Assembly: GCA_035637315.1 (NCBI GenBank)
Contig: DASPXK010000069.1
Coordinates: 1-13,788 of the forward strand
Length of the DNA: 13,788 nucleotides
Direction of reading: 5' to 3'
Source of the DNA: DASPXK01 sp035637315
GTDB taxonomy: Bacteria; Chloroflexota; UBA6077; JACCZL01
The first letter of the stretch is position 1. The number at the start of each line of letters is the position of its first letter. The position numbers and the translations under genes are program-made. The notes under the pieces are model-generated. The model made no database searches and was not told the origin of the DNA. It saw nothing but the letters and a program-made list of their open reading frames with translations. Of this stretch, positions 1-6,091 are shown one piece after another.

Positions 1-105
1 CAGACGGCAGACGGTAGACGGTAGACGGTGGACGGTAGACGGTAGACGGTAGACGGTAGACGGTAGACGGTAGACGGTAGACGGTAGACGGTAGACGGTA
101 GTCAG
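1..105. repeat. Heptanucleotide tandem array, consensus TAGACGG (truncated by window edge)
   Basis: Fourteen consecutive 7-bp units fill bases 1-98. The first two are CAGACGG, one at 29-35 is TGGACGG, and the other eleven are exact TAGACGG. A divergent unit, TAGTCAG, follows at 99-105. The array is already under way at base 1, so its true length is unknown. It lies about 60 bp beyond the 3' end of the minus-strand TolB-like gene. A 7-bp period is not a multiple of three, and no plausible gene covers it. It resembles the short tandemly repeated (STRR) heptamers described in cyanobacteria in size and position, though the sequence differs. Confidence 0.95.
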
Positions 106-133
106 GGGCGGTGCTGCTGCTGCCAGCTACGCC

Positions 134-154
134 CGACTACCGACTACTGACTAC
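134..154. repeat. Inverted heptamer copies (CGACTAC, CGACTAC, TGACTAC)
   Basis: Three back-to-back 7-mers lie here. Read on the other strand they are GTAGTCA and twice GTAGTCG, related to the TAGTCAG unit at 99-105. GTAGTCAG (98-105) and CTGACTAC (147-154) are perfect 8-bp inverted repeats with a 41-bp loop. The direct array can therefore fold back on this block. It ends 11 bp before the stop codon of the minus-strand gene at 166, so a hairpin in that gene's 3' untranslated region is possible. No U-tract follows, so it is not called a terminator. Confidence 0.75.
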
Positions 155-165
155 TGGCCTCCTGG

Positions 166-1182
166 TTACGGCAGCCACTCGAGGCCGCCATAGCCGCCGC
201 TGGCGGCGATGCAGAAGTTAGCCGGGCCCTCCACGGCGACGACGTGGAGGGCTTCACCCGACAGGATGGCGAGCCAGCGGCCGTCGGGTGACCAGGCGGC
301 TGCCGGGTCGTCGTCGTAGAAGTACGTCAGCCGGCGCCGCTCCGAGCCGTCTGGGCGAACGAGCCAGATGTCCCACGGGATGCCGTGGGCGAGAGCTGCC
401 CTCACCCCCTCACCCCCTCTCCCGAGCCTGAGAGAGGGGGCGTGGGGGGTGAGGGCAACGGAGGGGTCGGAGGCGGCCGAGAAGGCGATCCAGGAACCAT
501 CCGGCGAGAAGCGGGGAAAGGCCAGACTGAGGAACAGCGGGTCATCCGCCAGCACGCGCTCGGGTCCGCCGTTTAGATCGGTGATCAGCAGCCGCTCGGT
601 GCCCTCGGCGCGAATGAAGGCGAGCTGGATGCCGTCTGGAGAGACGGCCGGGAACGCCCCCCGCTCGACCAGCGCGCGGCTGTCGGCGCCATCCAGACTC
701 TGCCGCTCGACGCGCGAGGAGGCGACTGGCCCAGCCACACTCTGACGCTCGAAGACGAGCGAGCCATCCGGCAGCCAGGCAGGCGAGCCGAGCAGCTCAC
801 CCGCTCGGCTGCGCTCGATAACCTGTCTCGGCTGGCCGCCCTCCGGGTCGACGATCAGGATGTCCTGGCCGCCAATGTTCTCCCACGGGGCGCGTGAGAA
901 GCGAGCGACGGCGAGGCGCGAGCCATCGGGCGAGCGGGCGACGCTGGTGACCACGCCGAGCGATGGCGAGACCGCGAGCGTTTGCGTCATACGGTCGGGC
1001 AAGTCTATCCGCGCAAGGCCGCTCGACTGCGGGATCAGCAGCCGCCCGCCAACGCCGACCTGTGGGTCCGGGGTGCAGGTGTGGGCAGCCCCGCCGAACG
1101 GAAACACGGCCAGGGCCACCACGGCCAGCGTAACCGCCAGTGCGGCGCGGCGATGTAACGGCATCGAGCTTGGGCCAGTCAT
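166..1182 (-). CDS. Secreted TolB-like (PD40/WD40-like) beta-propeller protein
   Basis: A 338-residue protein with an N-terminal Sec signal: basic residues RR at 11-12, then a hydrophobic stretch at about 13-32. No lipobox is seen, so it is probably secreted or periplasmic rather than a lipoprotein. Five PD40-type blade motifs follow: SPDG at 84-87, 181-184, 226-229 and 298-301, and LPDG at 137-140, each before a short hydrophobic strand such as WIAFSAA. This is the TolB-type propeller fold, usually a protein-binding scaffold; no catalytic domain is attached. Its ATG overlaps the stop of the upstream methyltransferase as ATGA, so the two are probably co-translated. Met7 is an alternative start. 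Residues about 243-262 are encoded by a G/C-rich palindrome and interrupt a blade in frame (see 398-456). The ligand is unknown. Confidence 0.85.
   Translation of the reverse strand: MTGPSSMPLHRRAALAVTLAVVALAVFPFGGAAHTCTPDPQVGVGGRLLIPQSSGLARIDLPDRMTQTLAVSPSLGVVTSVARSPDGSRLAVARFSRAPWENIGGQDILIVDPEGGQPRQVIERSRAGELLGSPAWLPDGSLVFERQSVAGPVASSRVERQSLDGADSRALVERGAFPAVSPDGIQLAFIRAEGTERLLITDLNGGPERVLADDPLFLSLAFPRFSPDGSWIAFSAASDPSVALTPHAPSLRLGRGGEGVRAALAHGIPWDIWLVRPDGSERRRLTYFYDDDPAAAWSPDGRWLAILSGEALHVVAVEGPANFCIAASGGYGGLEWLP
398..456. repeat. REP-like palindromic element in frame inside the TolB-like gene
   Basis: Nested inverted repeats are visible. The outer arms GCCCTCACCCCC (398-409) and GGGGGTGAGGGC (445-456) are perfect over 12 bp. 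The inner arms CCCCCTCTC (413-421) and GAGAGGGGG (432-440) are perfect over 9 bp, with a 10-base loop. The structure is very unlike the surrounding coding DNA. It encodes residues about 243-262 of the propeller protein and causes no stop or frameshift. C/T-rich arms of this kind occur in dispersed palindromes of many GC-rich bacteria. Whether this one is repeated elsewhere in this genome cannot be seen here. Confidence 0.75.
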
Positions 1183-2012
1183 ACGATCTCGACGAAGGTC
1201 GGCGCGAATGGCGCCAGACGTCGGCGCATGATAGAGATCGCCGCGGGATTGTTGTCTACGAGGATGAAGCGTCGGCCGAGCTGCCCGGCGGCCTCGCCGG
1301 TGGTGCCGCTGCCCGCGAAGAAGTCCAGCACCACATCACCTGGCCTGGACGAGGCGCGGATGATGCGGCAGAGGATGGGCAGGGGCTTCTGGGTCGGGTA
1401 ACCGGTCCGCTCCTTGCTCTGGGGGCTGACGATCGTGTGCCACCAGGTGTCGGTCGGAGTCTTCCCGCGGGCCGCCTTGTCCGCACCGACCAGGCCTGGC
1501 GCCAGATAGGGGATGCGGTCGAGATCGTCGTAATTGAACGTGTAGCGTCGGCGGTCCTTGACGTACACGAGGATGTTGTCGTGCTTGGCTGGCCAGCGGT
1601 TACGCGTGCGGGCGCCGTAATCGTAGGCCCAGATGATCTCGTTGAGGAATCGGTCGCGACCGAAGATGCGGTCCAGCAGCAGCTTGCAGTAGTGGACCTC
1701 GCGGTAGTCGATGTGAAAATAGAGCGTCCCGGTTTCGGCCAGAACGCGATGCGCCTCTAGCAGCCGAGGCCAGATGAACTGAGCGTAGTCGTCGTACGTG
1801 TCCTCGAAGTGGCTCGAGCCGACGACTTGCGTCCGGTAGCGTTTGCCCTTGAACCCGGTCCGATCGCCAGCCTCGGCCTGAACGGTCCGCAGCCTGGTCC
1901 GACGCTGGACAGCGCCGGTGTTGAACGGGGGATCGACGTAGATCAGCTCGACCGAGCTGTCTGGCAAGCTCGGTAGGACCTGCATGTTGTCGGCGAAATA
2001 GACTCGGTTCAA
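1179..2012 (-). CDS. Site-specific DNA methyltransferase, beta-class N6-adenine/N4-cytosine type
   Basis: A 277-residue member of the N6_N4 methylase family, which moves a methyl group from S-adenosylmethionine to an exocyclic amine of DNA. Catalytic motif IV, DPPF, is at 27-30 within YVDPPFNTG. The YPTQKP stretch is at 205-210, and the SAM-binding motif FAGSGTT is at 232-238, followed by a second strand FILVDNN at 249-255. Motif IV before motif I marks the beta class. DPPF with NTG is most often seen in adenine methylases, but the target base and site cannot be read from sequence. The start is TTG: an in-frame TAG lies two codons upstream, and starting at Met10 would cut into the N-terminal fold. 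No restriction or specificity gene is in the window, so it may be an orphan methylase. Its stop overlaps the TolB-like start. Confidence 0.88.
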   Translation of the reverse strand: MNRVYFADNMQVLPSLPDSSVELIYVDPPFNTGAVQRRTRLRTVQAEAGDRTGFKGKRYRTQVVGSSHFEDTYDDYAQFIWPRLLEAHRVLAETGTLYFHIDYREVHYCKLLLDRIFGRDRFLNEIIWAYDYGARTRNRWPAKHDNILVYVKDRRRYTFNYDDLDRIPYLAPGLVGADKAARGKTPTDTWWHTIVSPQSKERTGYPTQKPLPILCRIIRASSRPGDVVLDFFAGSGTTGEAAGQLGRRFILVDNNPAAISIMRRRLAPFAPTFVEIV

Positions 2013-2033
2013 TCCCTACCAAGTCTAGCGCAC

Positions 2034-2067
2034 AGTCCCAAGTCCCGAGTCCCGGGACTCGGGACTT
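2034..2067. repeat. Heptamer array forming a perfect 28-bp palindrome (AGTCCCG / CGGGACT)
   Basis: Units AGTCCCA (2034-2040), AGTCCCG (2041-2047) and AGTCCCG (2048-2054) run directly into inverted CGGGACT units (2053-2059, 2060-2066). Bases 2040-2067 are a perfect 28-bp palindrome with half-site AAGTCCCGAGTCCC. It lies in the 147-bp gap between the divergent methyltransferase and FHA-protease genes. A TATACT hexamer at 2072-2077 could be a -10 box for the rightward gene. If so, its -35 region would fall inside the palindrome, but no recognisable -35 hexamer is there, so the promoter is only a suggestion. The rest of the gap shows nothing else. Confidence 0.9.
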
Positions 2068-2159
2068 GATTTATACTGAGCCTCGCCCGCGCGGACCCGC
2101 GCGGGCGCGAGCGTTTGAAGACGTGGGTACTAGAGGTCGTTTCGACGTGGCGAACAGGG

Positions 2160-3371
2160 ATGGCGAGCGCGACGGCAACTGAGGCGGTCATTGTCGTCGC
2201 GGGCGCGTCTTACCGCGTCCCGCCGCAGGGCCTGCACGTCGGACGGGCCCCAGACAATGACGTCGTGCTGCCTGACCCGAACGTATCGCGCCAGCACCTG
2301 ATCATCTGGTCGACTCCGCGTGGGACGTTTCTGCGTGACCTGGGCAGCCAGAACGGGACGTACATCGGAGAGCGCCCGGTGGGTCCTGGGCCGGAAGAGG
2401 TGCCACCGGGCAGCCGCGTGCGAATCGGACAAACTGAGCTGCTCGTGGACGTTCGAAACGTGGCTCGCCCACGAAGCGGCCCACCCATGCTCGGCCTGGT
2501 CCTCGGCGGGATCGCGCTGGCCGTGCTCGCGCTGATGGGGATAAGTGGGTTCGTGTTGTTCCGCGCGCTGACCGCTAGCTCCAGCAGTTCGCCCAGCGCC
2601 ACGCAGACCCCGGCCGCCACGGCCGGCGCGGTCCTCCGCTCCACGGTCGCGCCGGCTTCGCCCTCCCCGAGCCCGCCGCCAACCGCGGTCGCGGCTCAGG
2701 CGCCTGGCGGACGAGATCAAGGCCTCGTGCGTGCTCTGGCCGGGTCGATGCGCGTGCTTGCGCCGGCCGGCCCCAACCAGTTCAGCGCGGGATCCGGGAC
2801 GGTGATCACCGTGCGCGGCCACGTGCTCACCAACCGCCATGTCATCGCCGACGAGACCACCGGCCAGTTGCTCAATCGGGGCCAGGGAGTGATCATCGCC
2901 GTGCCGCCCAATGAAGGTGAGGCGGCGCGCCCGAAGTTCCTGGCCCGTGTCATCGCCGACGACAACAGGCTGGACTTCGCCGTGCTCAGGATCGTCTCTG
3001 CCGCCAACGGCGGGCCGCTCACGGCAGAGCTTGGCCTGCTGCCCGTGCCAGTCGGCGACTCGGACACGGTCCGGATCGGCGATCAACTGACCATCATCGG
3101 TTACCCGGGCCTCGGAGGCGAGGGCGTGACAGTGACGCGTGGGATCCATTCCGGGGTCTTCGTCCCGGACGACGAGCCGGGCGTGTACTTCAAAACAGAC
3201 ACCGAGATCAACCGTGGCAACAGCGGCGGGACGGCGATCAACGCGGCTGGCCAGTTCGTCGGCGTCCCCACGGCCGGGCGGACCGATCGGTCGACAGCCG
3301 GCAAGCTGGGCCTTGTCCGCCCGATCAACCTGGCCAAGCCGCTGATCGAGCGAGCAAACCAGGACCGCTGA
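2160..3371 (+). CDS. FHA domain - transmembrane - trypsin-like serine protease
   Basis: A 403-residue membrane protein in three parts. Residues about 8-99 form an FHA domain, the phosphothreonine-peptide binding fold, with key residues GR (28-29), SRQH (43-46) and the GSQNGTYI loop (62-69). One hydrophobic segment spans about 110-136. A Ser/Pro/Ala-rich low-complexity linker (about 139-185) leads to an S1C/DegP-like protease domain with a complete triad: His227 (TNRHV), Asp272 (RLDFAV) and Ser355 (GNSGG). No PDZ domain is present. The expected topology puts FHA in the cytoplasm and the protease outside the membrane. The ATG at 2160 is preferred because FHA begins right after it; an in-frame TTG at 2115 would add 15 residues without domain content. 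FHA-binding suggests a Ser/Thr kinase partner, but none is in the window. The substrate is unknown. Confidence 0.88.
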   Translation: MASATATEAVIVVAGASYRVPPQGLHVGRAPDNDVVLPDPNVSRQHLIIWSTPRGTFLRDLGSQNGTYIGERPVGPGPEEVPPGSRVRIGQTELLVDVRNVARPRSGPPMLGLVLGGIALAVLALMGISGFVLFRALTASSSSSPSATQTPAATAGAVLRSTVAPASPSPSPPPTAVAAQAPGGRDQGLVRALAGSMRVLAPAGPNQFSAGSGTVITVRGHVLTNRHVIADETTGQLLNRGQGVIIAVPPNEGEAARPKFLARVIADDNRLDFAVLRIVSAANGGPLTAELGLLPVPVGDSDTVRIGDQLTIIGYPGLGGEGVTVTRGIHSGVFVPDDEPGVYFKTDTEINRGNSGGTAINAAGQFVGVPTAGRTDRSTAGKLGLVRPINLAKPLIERANQDR

Positions 3372-3376
3372 CGAAG

Positions 3377-3434
3377 GAATGAGGGATGAGGAATGAGCGA
3401 TGAGGTGCCCACCCTACTCATTCCTCATCCCTCA
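3377..3434. repeat. Heptamer array with inverted copies (GAATGAG/GGATGAG) forming an 18-bp-stem hairpin
   Basis: Four direct units are visible: GAATGAG (3377-3383), GGATGAG, GAATGAG and CGATGAG (to 3404). After a 12-bp spacer come inverted units CTCATTC (3417-3423), CTCATCC (3424-3430) and CTCA. Bases 3380-3397 and 3417-3434 are perfect 18-bp inverted repeats with a 19-base loop. The array begins 5 bp after the protease stop codon and ends 53 bp before the CBS-gene ATG. It could act as a transcription barrier or mRNA stabiliser between two same-direction units. It lacks a U-tract, so it is not called an intrinsic terminator. Confidence 0.9.
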
Positions 3435-3487
3435 GATGGTACGCTGCTTCTTGAGGCGTCGTGCGCGGAGAGGCGGAGGAGCGAGGC

Positions 3488-3952
3488 ATGAAGGTCCGAG
3501 ACATCATGACCCAACACGTCGTGACGGTGACCGAGGATACGCCCGTGTTGGCTGTGGCCCGCGTCCTGTCCGAGAAGCGGATCAGCGCGGTGCCCGTGTG
3601 CGGCTCGGACGGCGCGGTCGTCGGTCTGGTCAGCGAGTTCGACCTTCTGGCGCGCGAGGGTAAGACGGCCAGAGAGGTTATGACGCCTGGGATCATCAGC
3701 GTTTCCGAGGACACCGACGTCGAGGAGGTCCGATTCCTGCTGATCGAGCGACGGATCAAGCGCGTGCCGGTTATGAATGGGCAGCGCCTGGTCGGGATAG
3801 TGAGTCGGGCCGACATCGTAAGAGAGCTGACCCTGCACTGGATCTGCGAGGTGTGCGGCGAGATGATTCGAGCCAAGGAGCCGCCTCCGCAGTGCTGGAA
3901 GTGCGGCACCGCGGACCGCTTCCGAAACGAGCGCCAGAATCCTGGAATGTAG
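3488..3952 (+). CDS. CBS-domain pair protein with C-terminal rubredoxin-like zinc ribbon
   Basis: A 154-residue, probably cytoplasmic protein. Two CBS motifs (about 1-55 and 62-115) form a Bateman module; each opens with the typical MTxxVVTV or MTPGIISV strand and ends in VGLVSEFD or VGIVSRAD. Such modules usually bind adenine nucleotides and act as energy sensors. A short C-terminal tail carries CxxC pairs at 120/123 and 136/139 (ICEVCG and CWKCG), the spacing of a rubredoxin-type metal site as at the end of rubrerythrins. It could bind iron or zinc. The ATG at 3488 is chosen because GGAGGAGCGAGG lies just upstream (3475-3486); a GTG at 3461 would put that sequence inside the gene. Only 4 bp separate it from the E1 alpha gene, so it probably heads that operon. 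A role in controlling the dehydrogenase is inference. Confidence 0.87.
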   Translation: MKVRDIMTQHVVTVTEDTPVLAVARVLSEKRISAVPVCGSDGAVVGLVSEFDLLAREGKTAREVMTPGIISVSEDTDVEEVRFLLIERRIKRVPVMNGQRLVGIVSRADIVRELTLHWICEVCGEMIRAKEPPPQCWKCGTADRFRNERQNPGM

Positions 3953-3956
3953 TGGT

Positions 3957-5072
3957 ATGGCTAGACGGACCCAGGGGGGCAAAGCAGCCACCGCCGAGCG
4001 GTCAGCCAGTCGCGACGGACGCAACCGGTCGCTGGCCACAAGGGCTCGGGACCTGCGTCGCAGCGGCGAATCCGCCCAGACGCTAGTCGGCTTCTACCGC
4101 CAGATGGTGCTCATCCGCCGGTTCGAGGAGAAGACCGGCGAGATGTACACGCGCGCTAAGATCGGCGGCTACTGCCATCTGAACCTGGGCGAGGAGGCGA
4201 CCATCGTCGGCGCGATCTCGGCCCTGGAGCCGCAAGACTACATCTTTACCAACTATCGCGAGCACGGCTATATGCTGGCTCGCGGCGTCGAGCCACGGCG
4301 GGTGATGGCCGAGCTGTTCGGTAAGCAGGCCGGCGTCTCCCGCGGGCGCGGCGGCTCGATGCACTTGTTCGACGCGGAGACCCGCTTCATGGGCGGCTAC
4401 GCGATCGTCGGCGGCCAACTCCCGCTGGCGACCGGGGCGGGACTCGCGATCAGTTACCGGGGCGGCGAAGAGGTGGTCTTCTGCCAGATGGGAGACGGGA
4501 CCACCAACATCGGGGCATTTCATGAGTCGCTCAACCTGGCCCAACTGTGGAAGCTGCCGGTCATCTTCTTCATCGTCAACAACCAGTACGGGATGGGGAC
4601 CACCGTGGAGCATGCTTCGGCCCTCCCCGAGCTGCATCGGCGAGCCTGTGCCTACGACATGCGCTCAGGGCGAGTTGATGGCAACGACGTGCTGGCCGTC
4701 CGGCGGGTGGTCCGTGAGGCGGTTGAGGTGGCGCGCCGGAAGAGTCTGCCGTCGCTCGTCGAGGCGGTTAGCTACCGATTTCGCGGCCACTCGGTAGTCG
4801 ACCCGGCCCGCTATCGCCCCGAGGAAGAGGTCAGGCACTGGCGAGCACTCGATCCTGTCCTGGCGTTCGGGCGGGCCCTACGCGAGGCAGGCGTTCTCGA
4901 CGAGGCCGCGATCAAGGGGATCGACGACGAGATCCAGGACCTGGTCGACGAGGCGGTCCGTTTCGCCGAGGAGTCGCCGGACCCAGAGGTAGCCGACCTC
5001 TTCAAATATGATTACGCAACGGACGTCGCCAACGCCGAGCGCAAGCTTCCAGGGGCCGAAAAATGGCCGTAA
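3957..5072 (+). CDS. pdhA: Pyruvate (2-oxoacid) dehydrogenase E1 component, alpha subunit
   Basis: A 371-residue thiamine-diphosphate enzyme subunit. With E1 beta it decarboxylates a 2-oxoacid and transfers the acyl group to the lipoyl arm of E2 in the cytoplasm. The ThDP/Mg motif runs from GDG (179-181) to NN (208-209). The family blocks FTNYREHGYMLARG (97-110) and GRGGSMHLFD (130-139) are intact, as is the loop YRFRGHSVVDPARYR (273-287), which is near the site phosphorylated in mitochondrial enzymes. The first roughly 40 residues are a basic, low-complexity extension before the usual start of the fold. The gene follows the CBS gene by 4 bp with no strong ribosome site, suggesting coupling, and overlaps pdhB by 10 bp. 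Acetoin or branched-chain dehydrogenase E1 is a possible alternative, because these subfamilies are hard to separate by eye. Confidence 0.9.
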   Translation: MARRTQGGKAATAERSASRDGRNRSLATRARDLRRSGESAQTLVGFYRQMVLIRRFEEKTGEMYTRAKIGGYCHLNLGEEATIVGAISALEPQDYIFTNYREHGYMLARGVEPRRVMAELFGKQAGVSRGRGGSMHLFDAETRFMGGYAIVGGQLPLATGAGLAISYRGGEEVVFCQMGDGTTNIGAFHESLNLAQLWKLPVIFFIVNNQYGMGTTVEHASALPELHRRACAYDMRSGRVDGNDVLAVRRVVREAVEVARRKSLPSLVEAVSYRFRGHSVVDPARYRPEEEVRHWRALDPVLAFGRALREAGVLDEAAIKGIDDEIQDLVDEAVRFAEESPDPEVADLFKYDYATDVANAERKLPGAEKWP

Positions 5073-6091
5073 TCACCTACCGCCAGTCGGTTCACGACAC
5101 GCTGCGGGATGAGATGCGGCGTGACGAGGACGTCTTTTTGATGGGTGAGGAGATCGGGGTCTTCGAGGGTTCGTACAAGATCACGGCCGGGCTCCTCGAG
5201 GAGTTTGGCCCGACGCGCGTCCGTGACGCGCCGATCTCGGAGGAGGGGTTCGTCGGAGCGGCGATCGGGGCCGCGATGCTGGGGCTGCGGCCGGTGGTAG
5301 AGGTGATGACAATTAACTTCATCCTGCTGGCGATGGACCAGATCGTCAACTGCGCCGCTAAGATCCACTACATGTTCGGCGGCCAGTCCAAGGTGCCGCT
5401 CGTCATTCGCGCGCCCGGGGGCGGCGGCCAGCAGCTCTCCGCAACCCACTCCCAGAACCTGGAGGTCTGGTTTGCGCACGTGCCCGGCCTGAAGGTCGTC
5501 GCGCCCTCGACCCCGGCCGACGCGCGCGGCCTGCTGAAAGCGGCGATTCGTGACGACGACCCGGTCATCTTCCTGGAGAACCTGGCGCTTTACAACACCA
5601 AAGGCGAGGTCGCGGAAGATGGGCCAGACGAGGGCATCCTCCAGATCGGCACGGCGGACGTCAAGCGGCCGGGCACGGATATCACGATCGTCTCCTATTC
5701 GCGACTGGCGGCCGTCGCGATGAACGCAGCGCAGCAGTTGGCCGAGCAGGACGGGATCAGCGCGGAAGTGGTCGACCTGCGCTCGCTGCGGCCGCTCGAC
5801 CGCGAGACGATCCTCAAATCCGTGCGCAAGACTAGCCGCGCGGTGGTCTTCGAGGAAGAGTGGCGGTCGTACGGAGTAGGCGCCGAGATCGCGGCGACTA
5901 TCCAGGAGGGCGCCTTCGATTATCTGGATGCGCCGGTGCGCAGGATCGCCGCGGCGGAAGTCCCGCTGCCGTACGCGAAGGTGATGGAGCTGGCGGCGCT
6001 GCCGACGGCGCAACACCTGACCGACGCCGTGCGGGCGACGCTCGATGCCTCCGGCGGCAAGCGGGCGAATGGCGAGGCGTCCGATGGCTGA
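5063..6091 (+). CDS. pdhB: Pyruvate (2-oxoacid) dehydrogenase E1 component, beta subunit
   Basis: A 342-residue transketolase-type beta subunit that completes the E1 active site. The N-terminal pyrimidine-binding domain has the block PISEEGFVGAAIGAAMLG (57-74); Glu60 matches the conserved glutamate that activates thiamine diphosphate. The mid-protein APGGGGQQLSATHSQ and VVAPSTPADARGLLKAA stretches and the C-terminal transketolase block VVDLRSLRPLD are all typical. The length is normal for the family. The start ATG lies inside the end of pdhA (10-bp overlap), with AGGGG 7 bases upstream as ribosome site. Its own stop overlaps the pdhC start by 8 bp. These overlaps suggest coupled translation of the complex subunits. 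It could equally be the beta subunit of an acetoin dehydrogenase. Confidence 0.92.
   Translation: MAVITYRQSVHDTLRDEMRRDEDVFLMGEEIGVFEGSYKITAGLLEEFGPTRVRDAPISEEGFVGAAIGAAMLGLRPVVEVMTINFILLAMDQIVNCAAKIHYMFGGQSKVPLVIRAPGGGGQQLSATHSQNLEVWFAHVPGLKVVAPSTPADARGLLKAAIRDDDPVIFLENLALYNTKGEVAEDGPDEGILQIGTADVKRPGTDITIVSYSRLAAVAMNAAQQLAEQDGISAEVVDLRSLRPLDRETILKSVRKTSRAVVFEEEWRSYGVGAEIAATIQEGAFDYLDAPVRRIAAAEVPLPYAKVMELAALPTAQHLTDAVRATLDASGGKRANGEASDG

Noticed and set aside
1..105. Possible CRISPR array
   Set aside because: Units are 7 bp and contiguous, with no spacers and no cas genes nearby.
2130..3149. A 339-codon frame antisense to the FHA-protease gene
   Set aside because: The opposite strand encodes complete FHA and protease motifs; the antisense product is His/Arg/Gly-rich and unrecognisable.
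3377..3434. Rho-independent terminator
   Set aside because: The stem is strong but the loop is 19 bases and no T-run follows on either strand; it fits the heptamer-array class better.
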